Source: Notospermus geniculatus
Taxonomy: Eukaryota; Nemertea; Pilidiophora; Heteronemertea; Lineidae
Assembly (NCBI GenBank): GCA_002633025.1
Contig: NMRB01000421.1
Location: 247,961-311,960, forward strand
Reading direction: 5' to 3'
Length of the DNA: 64,000 nt
The notes under the pieces are model-generated. The model did not search any database. It had not been told where the DNA came from and saw only the letters and a list, made by a program, of their open reading frames with translations. Below, piece by piece: positions 34,651 through 49,600 of this stretch. Numbering within the stretch: the first letter of the stretch is position 1; the number at the start of each line of letters is the position of its first letter. The position numbers were made by a program, and so were the translations under genes.

Positions 34651-37600
34651 CTGAAATTATAAAGAAGAGAGGAACATAAACAAGAGTCTGAGCAATCAAG
34701 AAATATTGACGACCGTAAACACCGCAAATACAGTATTGGGATGCTGGTATGAAACGGGGCTTGTGATTGGTTCTTTCTGAATGACATCCGACGACTCACG
34801 ATGCACGTTACATCAGCCAATGAGATAACCTGTAAGCATCGCCGTGCTTGATGCAAGAAACAGAAGAATTTACAGAAGGATCTGACGAGGAAACGGAAAC
34901 GTAGGCCCCTACTGTAATAAGGATGGGAAAGAAGCACCTGCTTTTCAATGTTTAATAAGACTGGAGAGAATAGGAAGGAGACATTCTGAATTATGACTGT
35001 TGCGGATGGTTGGCTCACGGAACTAACCGATGCTAAAACAAATGTGACCAGCAGGAGATTTAAGTAATGAAAACAGTTTGTCTCACATTAATGGACGACA
35101 ACAATAATCAATTTCCTAATAAATAGATCCACTTTGTTAATTAATAGCTCTCGTATTGTTATCCCTTGATGTGCAGCATTACAACTTATCTAGTGTCAAT
35201 ATTTCATGTGTGTTCCATGCGGTGCTGACGATTAGCCACACGATCCGTCGTCATGGAACAGTGTTACGTCTTTTGGGGTTCTATTCAGTAGATATCATGT
35301 TTTAATTATTTAGGAATGCTTCGTGTAATGGTGAAACATCGACACAGAGCAACAAGGCGAAAACATTGTGAAGTACGACGTACTGTACATCACATCTGTT
35401 AAGAGATAACTCAACAATAGTCAGGTCCGGCCTGTTCGTAGTAACTTTGTTTTGGTGAACATTTTACTCAGTCGATCAAATGCAGGCTGATTTTTGGACA
35501 TGTCTAGGGTTAGGCCACACTTTTTTTATTTATTGGATTACGGATCCGCCCCCCAGGTTTTTTGAAAATGTTGAAAAAAAATAAAATTCCCGATGGTCTA
35601 TTTTGTGTTCTTGTTTTTTTCCCGCCGACCACTAGGTGCAATGTAAAAGATATTTAAGTGCTGACGCCCTGTATTTTCAGGATATAGGCCCCTATGTAGG
35701 CCCTATCTCTTGTTCTACTGTTGCATCAATAAAAGGTTTTATTTCTTTTTTAGCACATTTCACTTTTTTTATTCCCTCCCCCTTGAATTTCTGTGACGCA
35801 TAGCACGTAACACTAGGGAAAAAATTAAAAAGTCAAAGATTTTTGTATTTTATTTTTATTTTTATTCCCTCCCCTCCTACATAGGTTTTGGCCTGAAAAA
35901 TCCGTAATCCAATAAATATAAAAAGTGTGGCCTTACCAGCGGTACGTCTTGCCTGCCTGTCGTCAATTTCACATTAGTCACAGTCATTCCTTTCACTTTT
36001 TGAAAGGTGAGCGTCAGTCATTGAAGTTCTCAAAACGTCCTGCCCGTCCTAAAAAAAGTCGTAAAACGGGCTAGAACGTGTGTCGTTGGCCAAATAATGC
36101 CTCGAAGTTCTGGTGAGCACCCTTCCCGTCCGAGCCCGTCCATGAAGTTCGTAAAAAGACTGTAAAAAGTTGCCACTACGTCCACTCCGTTCGCACACAG
36201 TTTGACCCGGTTCGGCAACATTTTCAAGAACGTGCTGAGAACTAGCTCAGTGTGGTGGGGGCATTATAAAGCCTCCTCAGCCATCAGTCATTGCTTTCCC
36301 TTTATGAAAGCGTCAGCCATCAGTCATTGCTTTCACTTTATGAAAGCGTCAGCCGTCAGTCATTGCTTTCACTTTATGAAAGCGTCAGCCGTCAGTCATT
36401 GCTTTCACTTTATGAACGCGTCAGCCGTCAGTCATTGCTTTCACTTTATGAACGCGTCAGCCGTCAGTCAGTGCTTTCACTTTATAAAAGACTCAGTCGC
36501 CGCTCAATTCTTTCTGTGAAAGTGTCAGCCGTCAGTCATTGCTTTCACTCTATGAAAACCTTAGCCGTGACAGCCAACGGCTAGACATAGGTTGGATCAA
36601 GTCTCACCACTGCGTTGGTGCTTCACTAAAATGTAAAACGTCGGTATATTTTTCACAATCAGAGAGAAAAAAAGGACAAAATGTAGTGTAATACGATGCT
36701 CACAGTGATGTTGTGAAGCACTACTGATATAGCCTAATTATCAAATTGAATGTTAAAATCGAAACCACACCCCGTAATTTTCAATCTCTAGCACAGAATG
36801 TGTCACTCCGGGATTCCCACTTAGCCACAGGCAATACTACCAATTATCTCGCTTAAGTTCAACACTATTGTCATTCAAACTGTTTGAGTGGATCCTTCCA
36901 TTGTTTCAGAGAGGAAACATTGAAGACTGCTTCTGTCTTGTAGCCGGTGCTTCCCTATACCAGCAAGTAAATTAAACGGTCTTTATTCAACTTCTGTTCC
37001 CGTTGAATCAACCGTAATCGTACGGTAAATTCAGCACCTGTTCCTTGCATATTTACACCCAATTTACACTTGCCATACGGGATTTTCACAGTCATTTAGC
37101 ATGTGTTTAATGATATGTTTGATGCGTCCTGGTGTCACCATTTTAATGCTTGAAATTTCGTAACTGACAACGGGGCGAATGAAAAACATCATTGTGAATT
37201 CACATATAGGAGGCCATTCAGCGATATTCAGGCTCTACACACGCGTAACATGTAAGTTCGCATTTCTGCGTGCAGATTTTAGAGCGTACCTGTCGATCAC
37301 CACGGACCTTATTCACAAAGCCCCTGTAATATAAGGGCACGCAAATCCTTTGTCAGGCTGGTAGTGAACAATAGGTTTCCTGCAAATGGACAATAGCTCC
37401 GTAAAGTTACGACAGCTTCGTGAATAAGGTCCCGGTCTCACGTCTTCCCTGCCTACCTTCGATTTTATAATACATACTGTAAATCAAAATACTTGGACAT
37501 GTATGTACATGTAGGTGAAGAAAGCGTCAGCCGTGACAGCAAATCAGTTGGCAAAAGTCATAAATATCAGACCACCTGTCCCAAAAAAGCAGATGAACCT

Positions 37601-40600
37601 AGTAACTCACTTTTTGTGCTTTTGAGAAAAATAAGAAAATGTAAAAGTGCAAAGTATTAAGCTTGTCTAATCAGCTCATAGTAACTGTTGAGTTTCTAGG
37701 GACTTGCACTGTGTTGAAAGTTACATGTAGGCCTACTAGGTTTCGCCATGAGAAAAATACAGACCCATGGAATATTTTACCAAATCTAATGCAGTAACTT
37801 GAAGCCCACAACCAAGTAACTCCAAAACTGTATCTATCTCAATTTTGAAAACAAAGTGAGTTACATGTACTAGGTTCTGCCTTTTTCGGGTAGTAAGATG
37901 CTTGGGCTTCACATTCACGAACTGACCTTTCAGATGAAACTTAGGTTTTGCAGTATTGATTTTGTTCCGTGCCTTACGCCGGAGTCAGCAGCTTTAGAAA
38001 GTGAAGAGATGATCATTGAATTATCAAGATAACAAAAGGATGGTACCTCTTGAAAGTAAACAAGGACCTCACGCAGTTGATACAAAGCGGCAGATGGAAG
38101 TTAACAGTTGTCCGCAGGCTGATCTGCCACAAGAGTTCACGAGGCCCACCGTCGCTAATCACCAGGAGAAGCAGTTGACCCATGACACTGCCTATCTAGA
38201 TGATATCAATGGGGAAGCTAAATCCCTAGACGGGAACCCACCATACAGAAGCACCACTCACAGGTGTCGCTGAATTATCTGTACAATTGTCCGCATAACC
38301 AATACAAGTGGTCATCTTTGTCCTACAATTATCCGCCAATCAGCTCAGCGAGACGATTTACCTCCTCAGAATGAGAAGACGAACGCGTCAAATTAGAAAG
38401 CCTTGATAGAAAAATTAGATCATCTTTGCACAATGGATTTTAATTAGAGAATCTCCAGGGGGATAATAAGTGAAGTAAGGGAATTAGCGAAGATGCAACT
38501 GTCTATAATCTCATTTAAAGAGGATGCTACTTCTTCTGACAAACTGTCAAGTCAATTTCAGACATTTTGCTTAAATGGTACACATGGTTACAAAAAGAAA
38601 TTTTCATCATCATGGATGGAATCGAGAACGTTTAACGGTGTCTTTCCACTAATCGCGTACATGTATCTCTGTTGATTAGTATTAACCAAAATTTAAAAGC
38701 GATCCTGCCTTATAAATTTCTGATACTACATTGCACTTTGGACAACATAATGCCAGATTAGGTCCATTTCATGACGTAAAAAGCTTTAGCTCCGTTTGGA
38801 AGTTGACAGTACGCTCTGGAAAGCTCACTGAGCTGTTGTTTGCCGTTCCCAAATCTCATATCTTCGCAGCCATTTCTCCCTGCCTCTGGGATGTGTAACT
38901 ACCACACATAATATTTAGTTACATCCATTCACCAATAACGCTGAACACTGATTTCACCAGGGAACTGTACCAATATCAACTGCGAATAAGCCGACTCCTG
39001 GTATTGACCGAAAGAAGGTACAAAGCCAGAGAGAAATAGGATTTGTCCATGTTACAGTAATCGGGAAAGACGTCAAGCAATATCGAAATGAAAACTTACT
39101 AGGTCTCAAGGAAGATTTGTACTGACAAGGATTTTAAGTCATTTTAGGTAACCTAAGCGAATTACTGACTGATGAGGGTAAGGAGATTTCGTGTCCAACA
39201 TAATTGAGCCGAATCAAATGGCTTTTGCTGAGTGACAAGCTGAATGCTATCTGATCGGGAAGAAGGCATGTGTGGAAAGAGGGCACTGTGTCGCGATCAG
39301 TTAGTGGTACAAGCGACATCTTGGCGTAATTTGAAGCCGCTTACGGCAAAGGGAAAGAAATGGTTGTGAGATTTTATCAGTTGAGGTCAATGGACCGGCG
39401 TGCCAAAGACGACTTCTTGTAAAATTGCCATAGATCGTAGGCAATTGCGCCTTGCATGTCTAACTGGTGTCGGGAAGGCTAAAACACGTATTGTTCCTGT
39501 ATGGTGAGGACTGACTAAACATTGGTGGTCATGGGTAATTGTGCCCTAAAAGGGGAAACATCGGCACCATGTCTCCTGCCATCGTGTTTGAAATCAGTTA
39601 ATTGCCGGGGTCATTGTTGATGATAAATGGACAAATCTTTTTCTAATTTTTGACAAATCAAATTCATCGTCTGGAGAGCCATTAAGATAATGTTCTCCAT
39701 CGAAAAGAGCACTCAAATTTTGGTAGATTCTTCCGATAAGATTGTAACATGTCAGCCAGTCCTGTGATTAGTAGCGGCGTGTTCAAGATGTTCTGTTAAA
39801 GAAATACGTTTTGTGCGCGACACGCTGGGAAAGAACAGTCTCCAATTTGGAAAGGGTTTCTGGGTGACAAAAGAACAGTCGGGTTTTTGAGATTTTCCAG
39901 GGCGGCGTTCGTGATTATGTCGTTTATGAATCGAAAATGGTTCGGCAGGCAATTAAGGAGTCTCTGGCAGTTAATCAATAGACAGAACTCGAAGTCGGTG
40001 AAAATATTTCATTATCGTTGATTTTTTTTTCGTGAACCTGAAACAGAGCAAATGGCTCATCTGCAAAGAGCTGCCCTGCATAGTTTACACCAGACCAGCA
40101 CTTTCCGACCGTTCCACGGCACATTCTTGCGATTTTCTTCTGTCACCCTCCGGCCAAAAGGACGTCATCACCCGTTATAAATTCGAATCGCTCATGCTTT
40201 GAAATGGTTAACACACTATTGAATTGATGCATAAGAAAGTGCGAATCAAAAATGTCTAACTTTCTTACCGAAGTCAGCGAAGCATGATTGAAAGTCCGCG
40301 TTTAATGATAATTACTATAAATTACAATAATTTACGGAATAATTGAGTGAAACTGTTAAGAAAAAGTATCACAAAGGCCCAGTCAACCGTATGATGGCGC
40401 TTATAGAAACGCTTCAATTTCTTTGCAACTTGGCACACCGAAAGTCACTAGACATGACATTCGGGCGATCGGCAAAGATAAACTATGTACACAATCCCAG
40501 TGTGTGCATATCACCGTTTTGACAAGTCGACATAACGCATGTTAGACTTTGAAAAGCCGGGTAAGAGAGGCGCTTTCAAACTATCTTGTACAATGATAAA

Positions 40601-43600
40601 TACTGAAGAATGGTGATGGACTGGGCTTTTTGTCCTTCTGAAGAGTGTCTCTTCAACCGTCACAGACAATGACCGCATCCTCCAACTTGACAGACGCTAT
40701 GAGACATCTTCAATTGAAATAACCGATGTATGGATACTTGGCAAAATGGCCCATTCGGAATCGCATTCTTAACTTGTTTGCTGAGCTTTTCATTTTGCAG
40801 GTATTTAGATAGTTGGAGATGACACGCTGGGCTTTAGAACTGTCATCTTTTGCAAGGGTTGTACCGCTTGGGGCTCGGCACAAAACGACGGTTTTGACCA
40901 TAACAGACCTCGCTGAGACAGGACTTCGTAAACTATCGTCTAAACGTGATAATAGATGTAAGTCGTCCAAAGGGACACTAGCATATCTTGGTCTATAGAA
41001 ACGTTGGATCGCTTTAATTCTTTGGTGTCAGACAAGTATTATAAAGATTTTATACACATAATTTAATGCAGTTGTCAATAAATGAAACACCGCTTTCCGC
41101 AGATTTCAAAAATGGAGGTAACATGACCCGATTTTTTTCGTTTCGTCACGTTTTCTTCCGCTACTTTTTCTTCCATTGTGATTTTATATCAAAAGATGGA
41201 GAATGTCATTTTTCATTCTGGAAAAAAATTACCCTGGACAGGCCACAAGAATTGAAATTTTACCATTTAGGTTGAATGAGATTTTGCTCTTGAGAGATTA
41301 GACCGGAAACCCTACCTAGTGACATTTATTTGCCCATCGGAGGCAACGCCCGCGTCTCAAGTGCCTCGCTCCGCCGCTGATTTCACACCGCAGAATCGCA
41401 AAGAAAGCCTGTCAGAGAACATCAAACTCATCCAGGCGCTGAGCTAACCAGGGCTGAAGCTGCCTACCGGACTGATGAACATCACCAAGATTTAATTTGT
41501 GGAAAACAGAAAGGAACAGCAGGTCAGCTGCTCCAGTGTTAATTGGCTCGTTTCTATCACCTCAAGCCAAATTGTTTTATTAATTTGTTTCATTAGCAAT
41601 TATCAGGATGAATGACCAGTTTATTAAGTATGATTCAGGTCTTTCAAAGCGGGAAACAAGTTTAAGCGCCGGTGGATACAGTACGTCCGTTCGCTAATTA
41701 GGCTCCTTTCATATTAGTATATCCAAATGCCAATTATTTTCTCTCTCTCAATACTTTGCTCCGCGAAGTAGAATAACACCTCATTAACTAACAGGAACGC
41801 GTGGATTCACCGTAGAATGTAGTAATTCACATGGAAAATCGCATCTGAGAACGATTTATAAACCTCATGGCTCAAGTCACAGTTATATATAAAATGACTG
41901 TTCGAAATTTTTCTATGGCGATAAACTGTTTGCTACCGGAAGTCCCCTGCAATACTGATTGTTCGAAACAGGTGTCGGGCAGCAATTTGGTAGGCTATTA
42001 CTATCATTGCATCTTTGTGATTGGTAAATCAAGATCGATACTGCTGAGATCAACTCACAGTTTGTAGTTACCAGCAAACCAATCGCACCGACCTCAAGAA
42101 TATAGGCCTAGGCCTCCTATAGTATAGCCGTGCTGCCAAAAGAAGGCTGAGCAAAACTCTGAGTTTTGCATTCTGATAACATCTGACAGTACTTTTTCTA
42201 CGAATGGGGAACGCCCACGCTGGATTACTCCGTATAAGAAGACGCTCAAGATCCAAGCTATGTCCAAAATTGTATGACACCAGGGCCCATATTCATAAAA
42301 CCTTACTAGGCTTATACTTGCTAAAGTGGCCAGTTTGTACAGGCAAATGTACACAACTAGCAACCAAGGTTTTATGAATATGGGCCCAGGTCGCCAGCTG
42401 CCAAGCATATAGAATGCCTTCTGGGAGAGGTAACAGGGGGAACGTATTTGCCTGTTGTTACTGTTACGTCAGGAATATTGCCACATTTGGGAGTATCTCT
42501 AGATACTCCATGTTCTTCGGTACAGACCATTTCCCAAACCTATTATAGTTTGGAGATTGTCGGAGAAAGAGTAACGACTTCAGTTATGAATGAATCCTGC
42601 AAAAGTTACCAGGTATCCGCGCGTGAGTCAAACGCAATTTTCAAATTATGCAAACTAAGTAGTATAACGAACCGCGTCAAAGACCATCAGAGATGGTCCG
42701 CATCCACCGCATAATCACCTAACGAGAATCCGCCAAAGGCCCCTAACATAATTCTATAACAAACAAAATTACATGCATTGGGCTCAGGTAACCTTGTTAG
42801 AGCATTTATGGGATAGAGACCGTGGTTGTCAAACCAACTTGGTCATTTACTATTAACTTATCAATTTACTTATTATCTCCTGTCTAGCGGGCTTTCATCT
42901 TCCAATCCCCGACGGGCGCAAGAAGCCAAACCACCTTAACATTTGCCTCCGGAGAGCAAAGACGTTTTTCGATTACGCGGTAATGTGCAAAAATCCTTCT
43001 CCCATCAGCCAATTAATTGAAACATCATTGGGCATAATTTCCATCCGACATGTTTATATTTGACGTTGAGCTAATACGGGCAAATAAGATTTCAGGAAAG
43101 GTAATGGTATTTCTATAATGTTGTCTCTTTCCATTAGCGATGGTTATGATGAACGCAGCCCGCGGTTGGTGATGAGGCGCAAGGGCGAGAGACGCCACGA
43201 GCCTCCCAGAGCGTAATGCGGTGTGACAGCGTAGCTTTGTTCGTCTATAGGAAACGTAAATGGCAGTCACGCCTAAAAATCTCAATTCAGGAGAGTCATA
43301 GACCAACTTGGAACCCTACCCTACCCTACCCTACCCTTCCATCGCAGTCGGCGAGGGTCGGGCCAGGAGAAAAAACTGGGAAAAAATCTGTTTGTCGTTC
43401 TTCAATACAGGCCTACCGTGGTTTCACACCTGAAGGCCACTTAGCAATATTGGTACTCAGTCCACTTCCAATAAATATGTAAAGCAGCTTTGTGCTAAGT
43501 CAGCCAATCGAGTGCCGATTTTAGGTCATGCACTATGATCGCCTCATGGTCACATGCATGTACATCCTACGTGTACAATGTACGTGTCGATTTCAGGTAA

Positions 43601-46600
43601 TATTCTTCGGTTTCAATAAATGGGCGGACAGCCAAGCTTGGTCAACGCTGCAGGTTAGCGTCACGCATGGAAGCCAGTCGGTAGTCTTCATCATAGGCCT
43701 GACCATTGCAGAAGGCCTTCATATGCCTCACGTAGACAGAACTGACTTCAAGGATTATGATACGGAACTGCCTCATATCTTTGAAGTCGAAATGGTATTC
43801 AAGCGAGTAGTAAAATGGACAAGCCTTGGGACCCTCTGGATCAAACGACTTCTCCGAGTCCAATCCGAATCCTGATATTGATGGCGATGGCTTGTGACTT
43901 GTTCAGAAAAGTTTGTTGTGTTTTATGCCATCAACACACGAATTTAGCATCGCGGACAGCCAAGCTTGGTCAACGCTGCAGGTTAGCGTCACGCATGGAA
44001 GCCAGTCGGTAGTCTTCATCATAGGCCTGACCATTGCAGAAGGCCTTCATATGCCTCACGTAGACAGAACTGACTTCAAGGATTATGATACGGAACTGCC
44101 TCATATCTTTGAAGTCGAAATGGTATTCAAGCGAGTAGTAAAATGGACAAGCCTTGGGACCCTCTGGATCAAACGACTTCTCCGAGTCCAATCCGAATCC
44201 TGATATTGATGGCGATGGCTTGTGACTTGTTCAGAAAAGTTTGTTGTGTTTTATGCCATCAACACACGAATTTAGCATCGCGGACAGCCAAGCTTGGTCA
44301 ACGCTGCAGGTTAGCGTCACGCATGGAAGCCAGTCGGTAGTCTTCATCATAGGCCTGACCATTGCAGAAGGCCTTCATATGCCTCACGTAGACAGAACTG
44401 ACTTCAAGGATTATGATACGGAACTGCCTCATATCTTTGAAGTCGAAATGGTATTCAAGCGAGTAGTAAAATGGACAAGCCTTGGGACCCTCTGGATCAA
44501 ACGACTTCTCCGAGTCCAATCCGAATCCTGATATTGATGGCGATGGCTTGTGACTTGTTCAGAAAAGTTTGTTGTGTTTTATGCCATCAACACACGAATT
44601 TAGCATCGCGGACAGCCAAGCTTGGTCAACGCTGCAGGTTAGCGTCACGCATGGAAGCCAGTCGGTAGTCTTCATCATAGGCCTGACCATTGCAGAAGGC
44701 CTTCATATGCCTCACGTAGACAGAACTGACTTCAAGGATTATGATACGGAACTGCCTCATATCTTTGAAGTCGAAATGGTATTCAAGCGAGTAGTAAAAT
44801 GGACAAGCCTTGGGACCCTCTGGATCAAACGACTTCTCCGAGTCCAATCCGAATCCTGATATTGATGGCGATGGCTTGTGACTTGTTCAGAAAAGTTTGT
44901 TGTGTTTTATGCCATCAACACACGAATTTAGCATCGTCGATGCTGATCATGNTGGTCAACGCTGTAGGTTTTCAAAGCGTCACGCATGTGGAAGCCAGTC
45001 GGTAGTCTTCATCACAGGCTTGATCACTGCAGAAGGCCTTCATGATCACGTTCACGTAAACCGAACTGACTTCAAGGATTATGATACGGAACTGCGTCAT
45101 ATCTTTGAAGTCGAAATGGTATTCAAGCGAGTAGTAAAATGGACAAGCCTTGGGACCCTCTGGATCAAACGACTTCTCCGAGTCCATTCCGAATCCTGAT
45201 GTTGATGGCGATGGCTTGTGACTTGTTCAGAAAAGTTTGTTCTGTTTTATGCCATCAACACACGAGTTCAGCATCGTCGTAGACCACAGAGTAGTCTCTA
45301 CATCTGACGATTTAAGAGACTACTGTCGCCCTCTTGATTCTGGTTGTGATTCGTCGGAATACGTCCAATCAGAATACGAATCTTCTCTGATGACGTATCG
45401 GCGGCAGGTATTCCCCAAAGAAGCCAAGTTTCCAAGATGGCGTCTGGCGTCCAACATTTCTCGCTTCGAACATTCAGCGAGGTAGTGCAACGAATGTCAG
45501 CGAGATAAACACTCAGTGACCTATCCCAGCGATGTTTTGTGTCATTAGCTAAACATCCTGGGGATGGGTCCGTTGAAGAAACCACCCTGCTATCTCATTT
45601 CGACTCCTGTAGCTTGCCGTTAGAGCGCTGCACACAGATGTACACGATGTAGGCATGATGTACAGGTCTGGTAACTGATGCGCGCGCATCCTGCCTGGTA
45701 CATGTAGGAATTCCGACCACACTTCCGGTTTCGAGACCCCGACACCAGTTCCTAACGTGCTGCACGGTGGAACTGGATACCGGTTTAGCATCGTCGATGC
45801 TGATCATGAAGCTGATATTCCATTCGTCTTGATGTTTATCAATGGGATTTCACTCCCAACTGATCGTCCTCATCAGGTATGTCATGGGGGGAACGATGGG
45901 CCGTACCATAACCGTCAGCACATGCGTGGTTCCATGTTGGGGGGAGGCACAGAAGGTTGTACAAGAATGGCTTTGAAGAGGAAGCCTTTCCTTTTCATTG
46001 CACACCAAAGACATGATGTCAGTGTGTATAGCTCATATTAGCTCTAATGACATTAATTGATTGGTACACTGAGCTGATTATACGTCCTAATTCATGTAAT
46101 CTTAACTGATATTGGAAATTAGCCGCTGATTTTGTAGTGGAATAAGGATCGGTTAGTTCGGGTTGAAGAATGATGTGTTTGTCGTTAGTACATCCACCGC
46201 AAACTAAAAGTGAATTAACAGAGAGTCATATGGTTATATTGCCACCATTCAATCTTCAACTGCACACCGACGAATTCGGCGAATGTTTTCATGTATTCCT
46301 GTTTTTTAGACGCCTGCATGCACGTGTACGATGTACGCATGTTCGTCATCGAGGTCGCCATCTTGAGGCAACCCGTGGTTCTTACGCTAGTGCGGTGACG
46401 TAGAGTGTACCACTGGTATCTCAGGATGCAAAATCGCTTTGTCCAGGGATATCTAATTGAGTGAAGTGAGGAACTCTATTCAGCGAATGAAGGACTAGCC
46501 GCATTACTGCAGACCTTTATTCCAACAGCTTGCGGAAAAAATCAAAAGTAGAGGGCGCTCCAGCAGCTTAGTGAACTTCATTATTGATCTGCCATTTCTT

Positions 46601-49600
46601 ATGTCATGTTCGCTTTTTTTCACAAAAACAAGTTACTATGTCGACGTGTCACCTCATCATCATTTTAAACGAAGGAGACTCGACCATTAAAACTGGAATT
46701 CAGACTCGAAATTCATTTTTTTGCCTCGCCCCCTAGTGGCAAAAATAAGAAATGAGAATATAGGATGCAGGGCTGCAACCTATAGACCCTTTACTGCCCC
46801 TCATTTTCTACGGCACGACTCAACTCCATCTTCTTGCCGAGGTATGTAGATTCTCATTAATCTGTACCGCCAATTAACATCGGATGCACCGGGTAGGGCC
46901 CAGACATAATCTAATTACACCCATTTTATGCCTAGTTATCCAGCTCGTTTACCCCTTTGAAGTCAAATTTCCTCGATTAGGGTAGTACGAGGCAGGCTTC
47001 TGTGAGGTGCTCTTTATACGTAATTGCCTAGACCTTAAACTCATCGTGGTTTTTCATCTAAACACACGAAAAAGTCCCCGCAAATGGGTACCCTGCCACC
47101 ATCGAATACAGGTTTCCACATCTTCCACTCGGCGTAATTTCAAAGTCTATCATTAAGGCGGGTAAGGGTAACTCTCTTACTTTCGTTAAAATTACTCGGC
47201 CGTTCGATCCTCCGTTGCGGCGCGTCTCATTATCCTCTTGATTCTATAATTCTATTTAATAATTTCGTGGATAGATGGACTAATGAGTTAGTTAGGGGTT
47301 TATGCTATAACGGGCGTTGGACAATAAAGCGATCATTAGACTGAGATAAGCCCTTCTTGAGATAAAAGGATGGGAGGTAGGTTTCATTTTTCGCGGCGTA
47401 GTGAGAGTTGAGTATGAATGCCGACATCGGATCACCCAAGTTCGTCATACACATCGATATCGCCTTCCATTTCGGTAAATTTACCCCATAAGATGACATT
47501 TGTCGAAAAAGAACGTCTTGTCAGTCATTTCATTTCTTAATATCCTCATTGTTCCAGAACTGTAGCTAATACCATTCTGCCTTCTATTACTTCCTTCACA
47601 AGATTGTGACGGATAAGGTTACACGTGATAAAAGGGTTTGTCATAAAGTTAAGACCTAAAATCCAATGAAAATGAATGTTAAAAGGTAATATTCTCTTGG
47701 AATGTCAACATAGATTCCAAGACCTTCTGTGCTGATTGACAACCTCAAAATTCGATAATAGCGAACTTTCTTGATATATGCACCGAATTATATGCACTTT
47801 GGCATCCTGCAATTTGGGGTGGTATGCACTTTGGCATCCTGCAATTTGGGGTGGTGTTGCATTTTTTATGAAACCATTCAGTCACTTTGTACTTGTTTTA
47901 ACAACAATGAATAAGGTCAAATAATACGTTACTGCCAACAACATCAGAGACCGTCCTGCCAAGAGATTGAGGTGGATAAGACGGCATGATATTGACATTA
48001 CTCGGAGTTGGGCTTGTTAACCAGTCTCTTTTCACTCGGCGTGAAATACGTGTACACACTGTGTGACAAAGCCGTCCGAATTATCGTAAGACCGACAACA
48101 CCAACAAGTGAACAATACCGACATTACCAAACTTAACGACTGATATTCTTTACCAATCAAGTGGACATTACTTCACCTGACTTCTAGTTTCAATTTAAAT
48201 GGATAAACTGGGATTTAGCGTAACATTACTTAGCGTTTTGCAAATTAGGAAAAGGTTAACAGAGTACTAGGACGGCTGGCGTGAGAAGACTTGAAAGAGT
48301 TCGAAGACAGGGGCCGTATGCAAAAAAACATCTTAAGTGTAAAATTTCCCTTATCTTTTGTTTAGAACAATAGTTTAAGGGAACTTTTACACTTAAGATG
48401 TTTTGTGCATACGGCCCCAGGTACGTACATGTATGAGAAGTGTCACCGAGCAAAAAGGGGTTAAATTTCATGGTCGTATAAGACTGTCAATGTTTTGTCT
48501 GTCAAATTGGGTTATGCTACATGTATGCCAAGTTTAATACATTGTGTACACATACATGTACATGTACTACATAGGATTTACCGGGATGTATGTATCTACA
48601 TGTATTTGGTCAGATGAATAAAGACTAGTAAATGCTTTAACTTGAATTTTGCAATACAAATGCACTAGGCGATGTTGTACAAATCTGAAGGTAAAGCATT
48701 TGATAGTCTTTATTCATATGAGCCATTGTGACTTGATTATTGGTATTTCAACAATGCCCTTCTCAAAAGGGGCTATCAGCGTCGATCTGTTAAGTAGAGT
48801 AAAGGACTCAGGTTTCAATAAATTTCAACATCGTGTGTCATTGTTTCGTTTTTATCGTCATTGCTATGTGCCTATCACTTCTTGAGTTGTGCTTGTTGTC
48901 CTTTTTTCGAAATTTTCTGCCTCCTGTCATCCAAATACTCTATCGTGCAGTCATCAGTTTCAGTAACCGGCGGTCGCTCAACGCATTTCCGTCAAACATT
49001 TGTGGTAAAAAGCCCAGTTGTTCCGTCCACTTTGACAATCTAAACCACTGCTTTGGGGCACACACGGTGGATGCTACAGACCCAGGGAATATGCTTGGAG
49101 CTGTTTCCACCGACTGCCATCGGTATTTTAGGCATTGGCGACTGACGTGCAGACACTAGACTCAAGATGTGACGGAATTCCTCAAGATTCAGACACACAA
49201 GGCCCTTGGGCATTTTACCCAAGGCGATACCCAGGTCTGTAAACATTCCCATAGTGGCATATACCACAAAAGCGTTTTATTGAAGTTTAGAAGAGATGCA
49301 TATAGCACAAAGCCGCTTGTTAAACGACGACGATGTGGTTTTGAGCCGGGGTCATCGCACACTGCCGTGAGAGGATCCCGTTAAACTATCCTGGGGGTAA
49401 TTCATAACCTTTCAATTACACCACCGATAATTATTACCCGTAGGGTACTAAATACCATAAAGGGCCCAAGGGTCGCCCTTTGTTCAGGCGCTCCGCAAGG
49501 GATGAAGGCTGTTTACCCATCAATGTGAATGAATGGACAAATTCCGATGGGTCCCAATCGAAATACTGACACCCTAATTAAATTTTAATGCGTTCTGGAC

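Noticed and set aside
34587-35018. 143-codon minus-strand frame overlapping the Rx terminal exon
   Set aside because: It is in a different frame from the [11 protein letters not shown] reading and crosses the intron acceptor; a shadow of Rx.
43314-43336. Interstitial telomere repeat
   Set aside because: The unit is CCCTA (5 bp), not CCCTAA, and the run is only about five units.
43624-45270. CRISPR-like or phage-like direct repeats
   Set aside because: Units are 328 bp without spacers and lie in an animal intron.
45595-45807. [12 protein letters not shown] frame, considered as an Rx octapeptide (HSIDAILG)
   Set aside because: It lacks the ILG core, lies 3' of the homeodomain exon, and the same bases recur as part of the 328-bp repeat flank.
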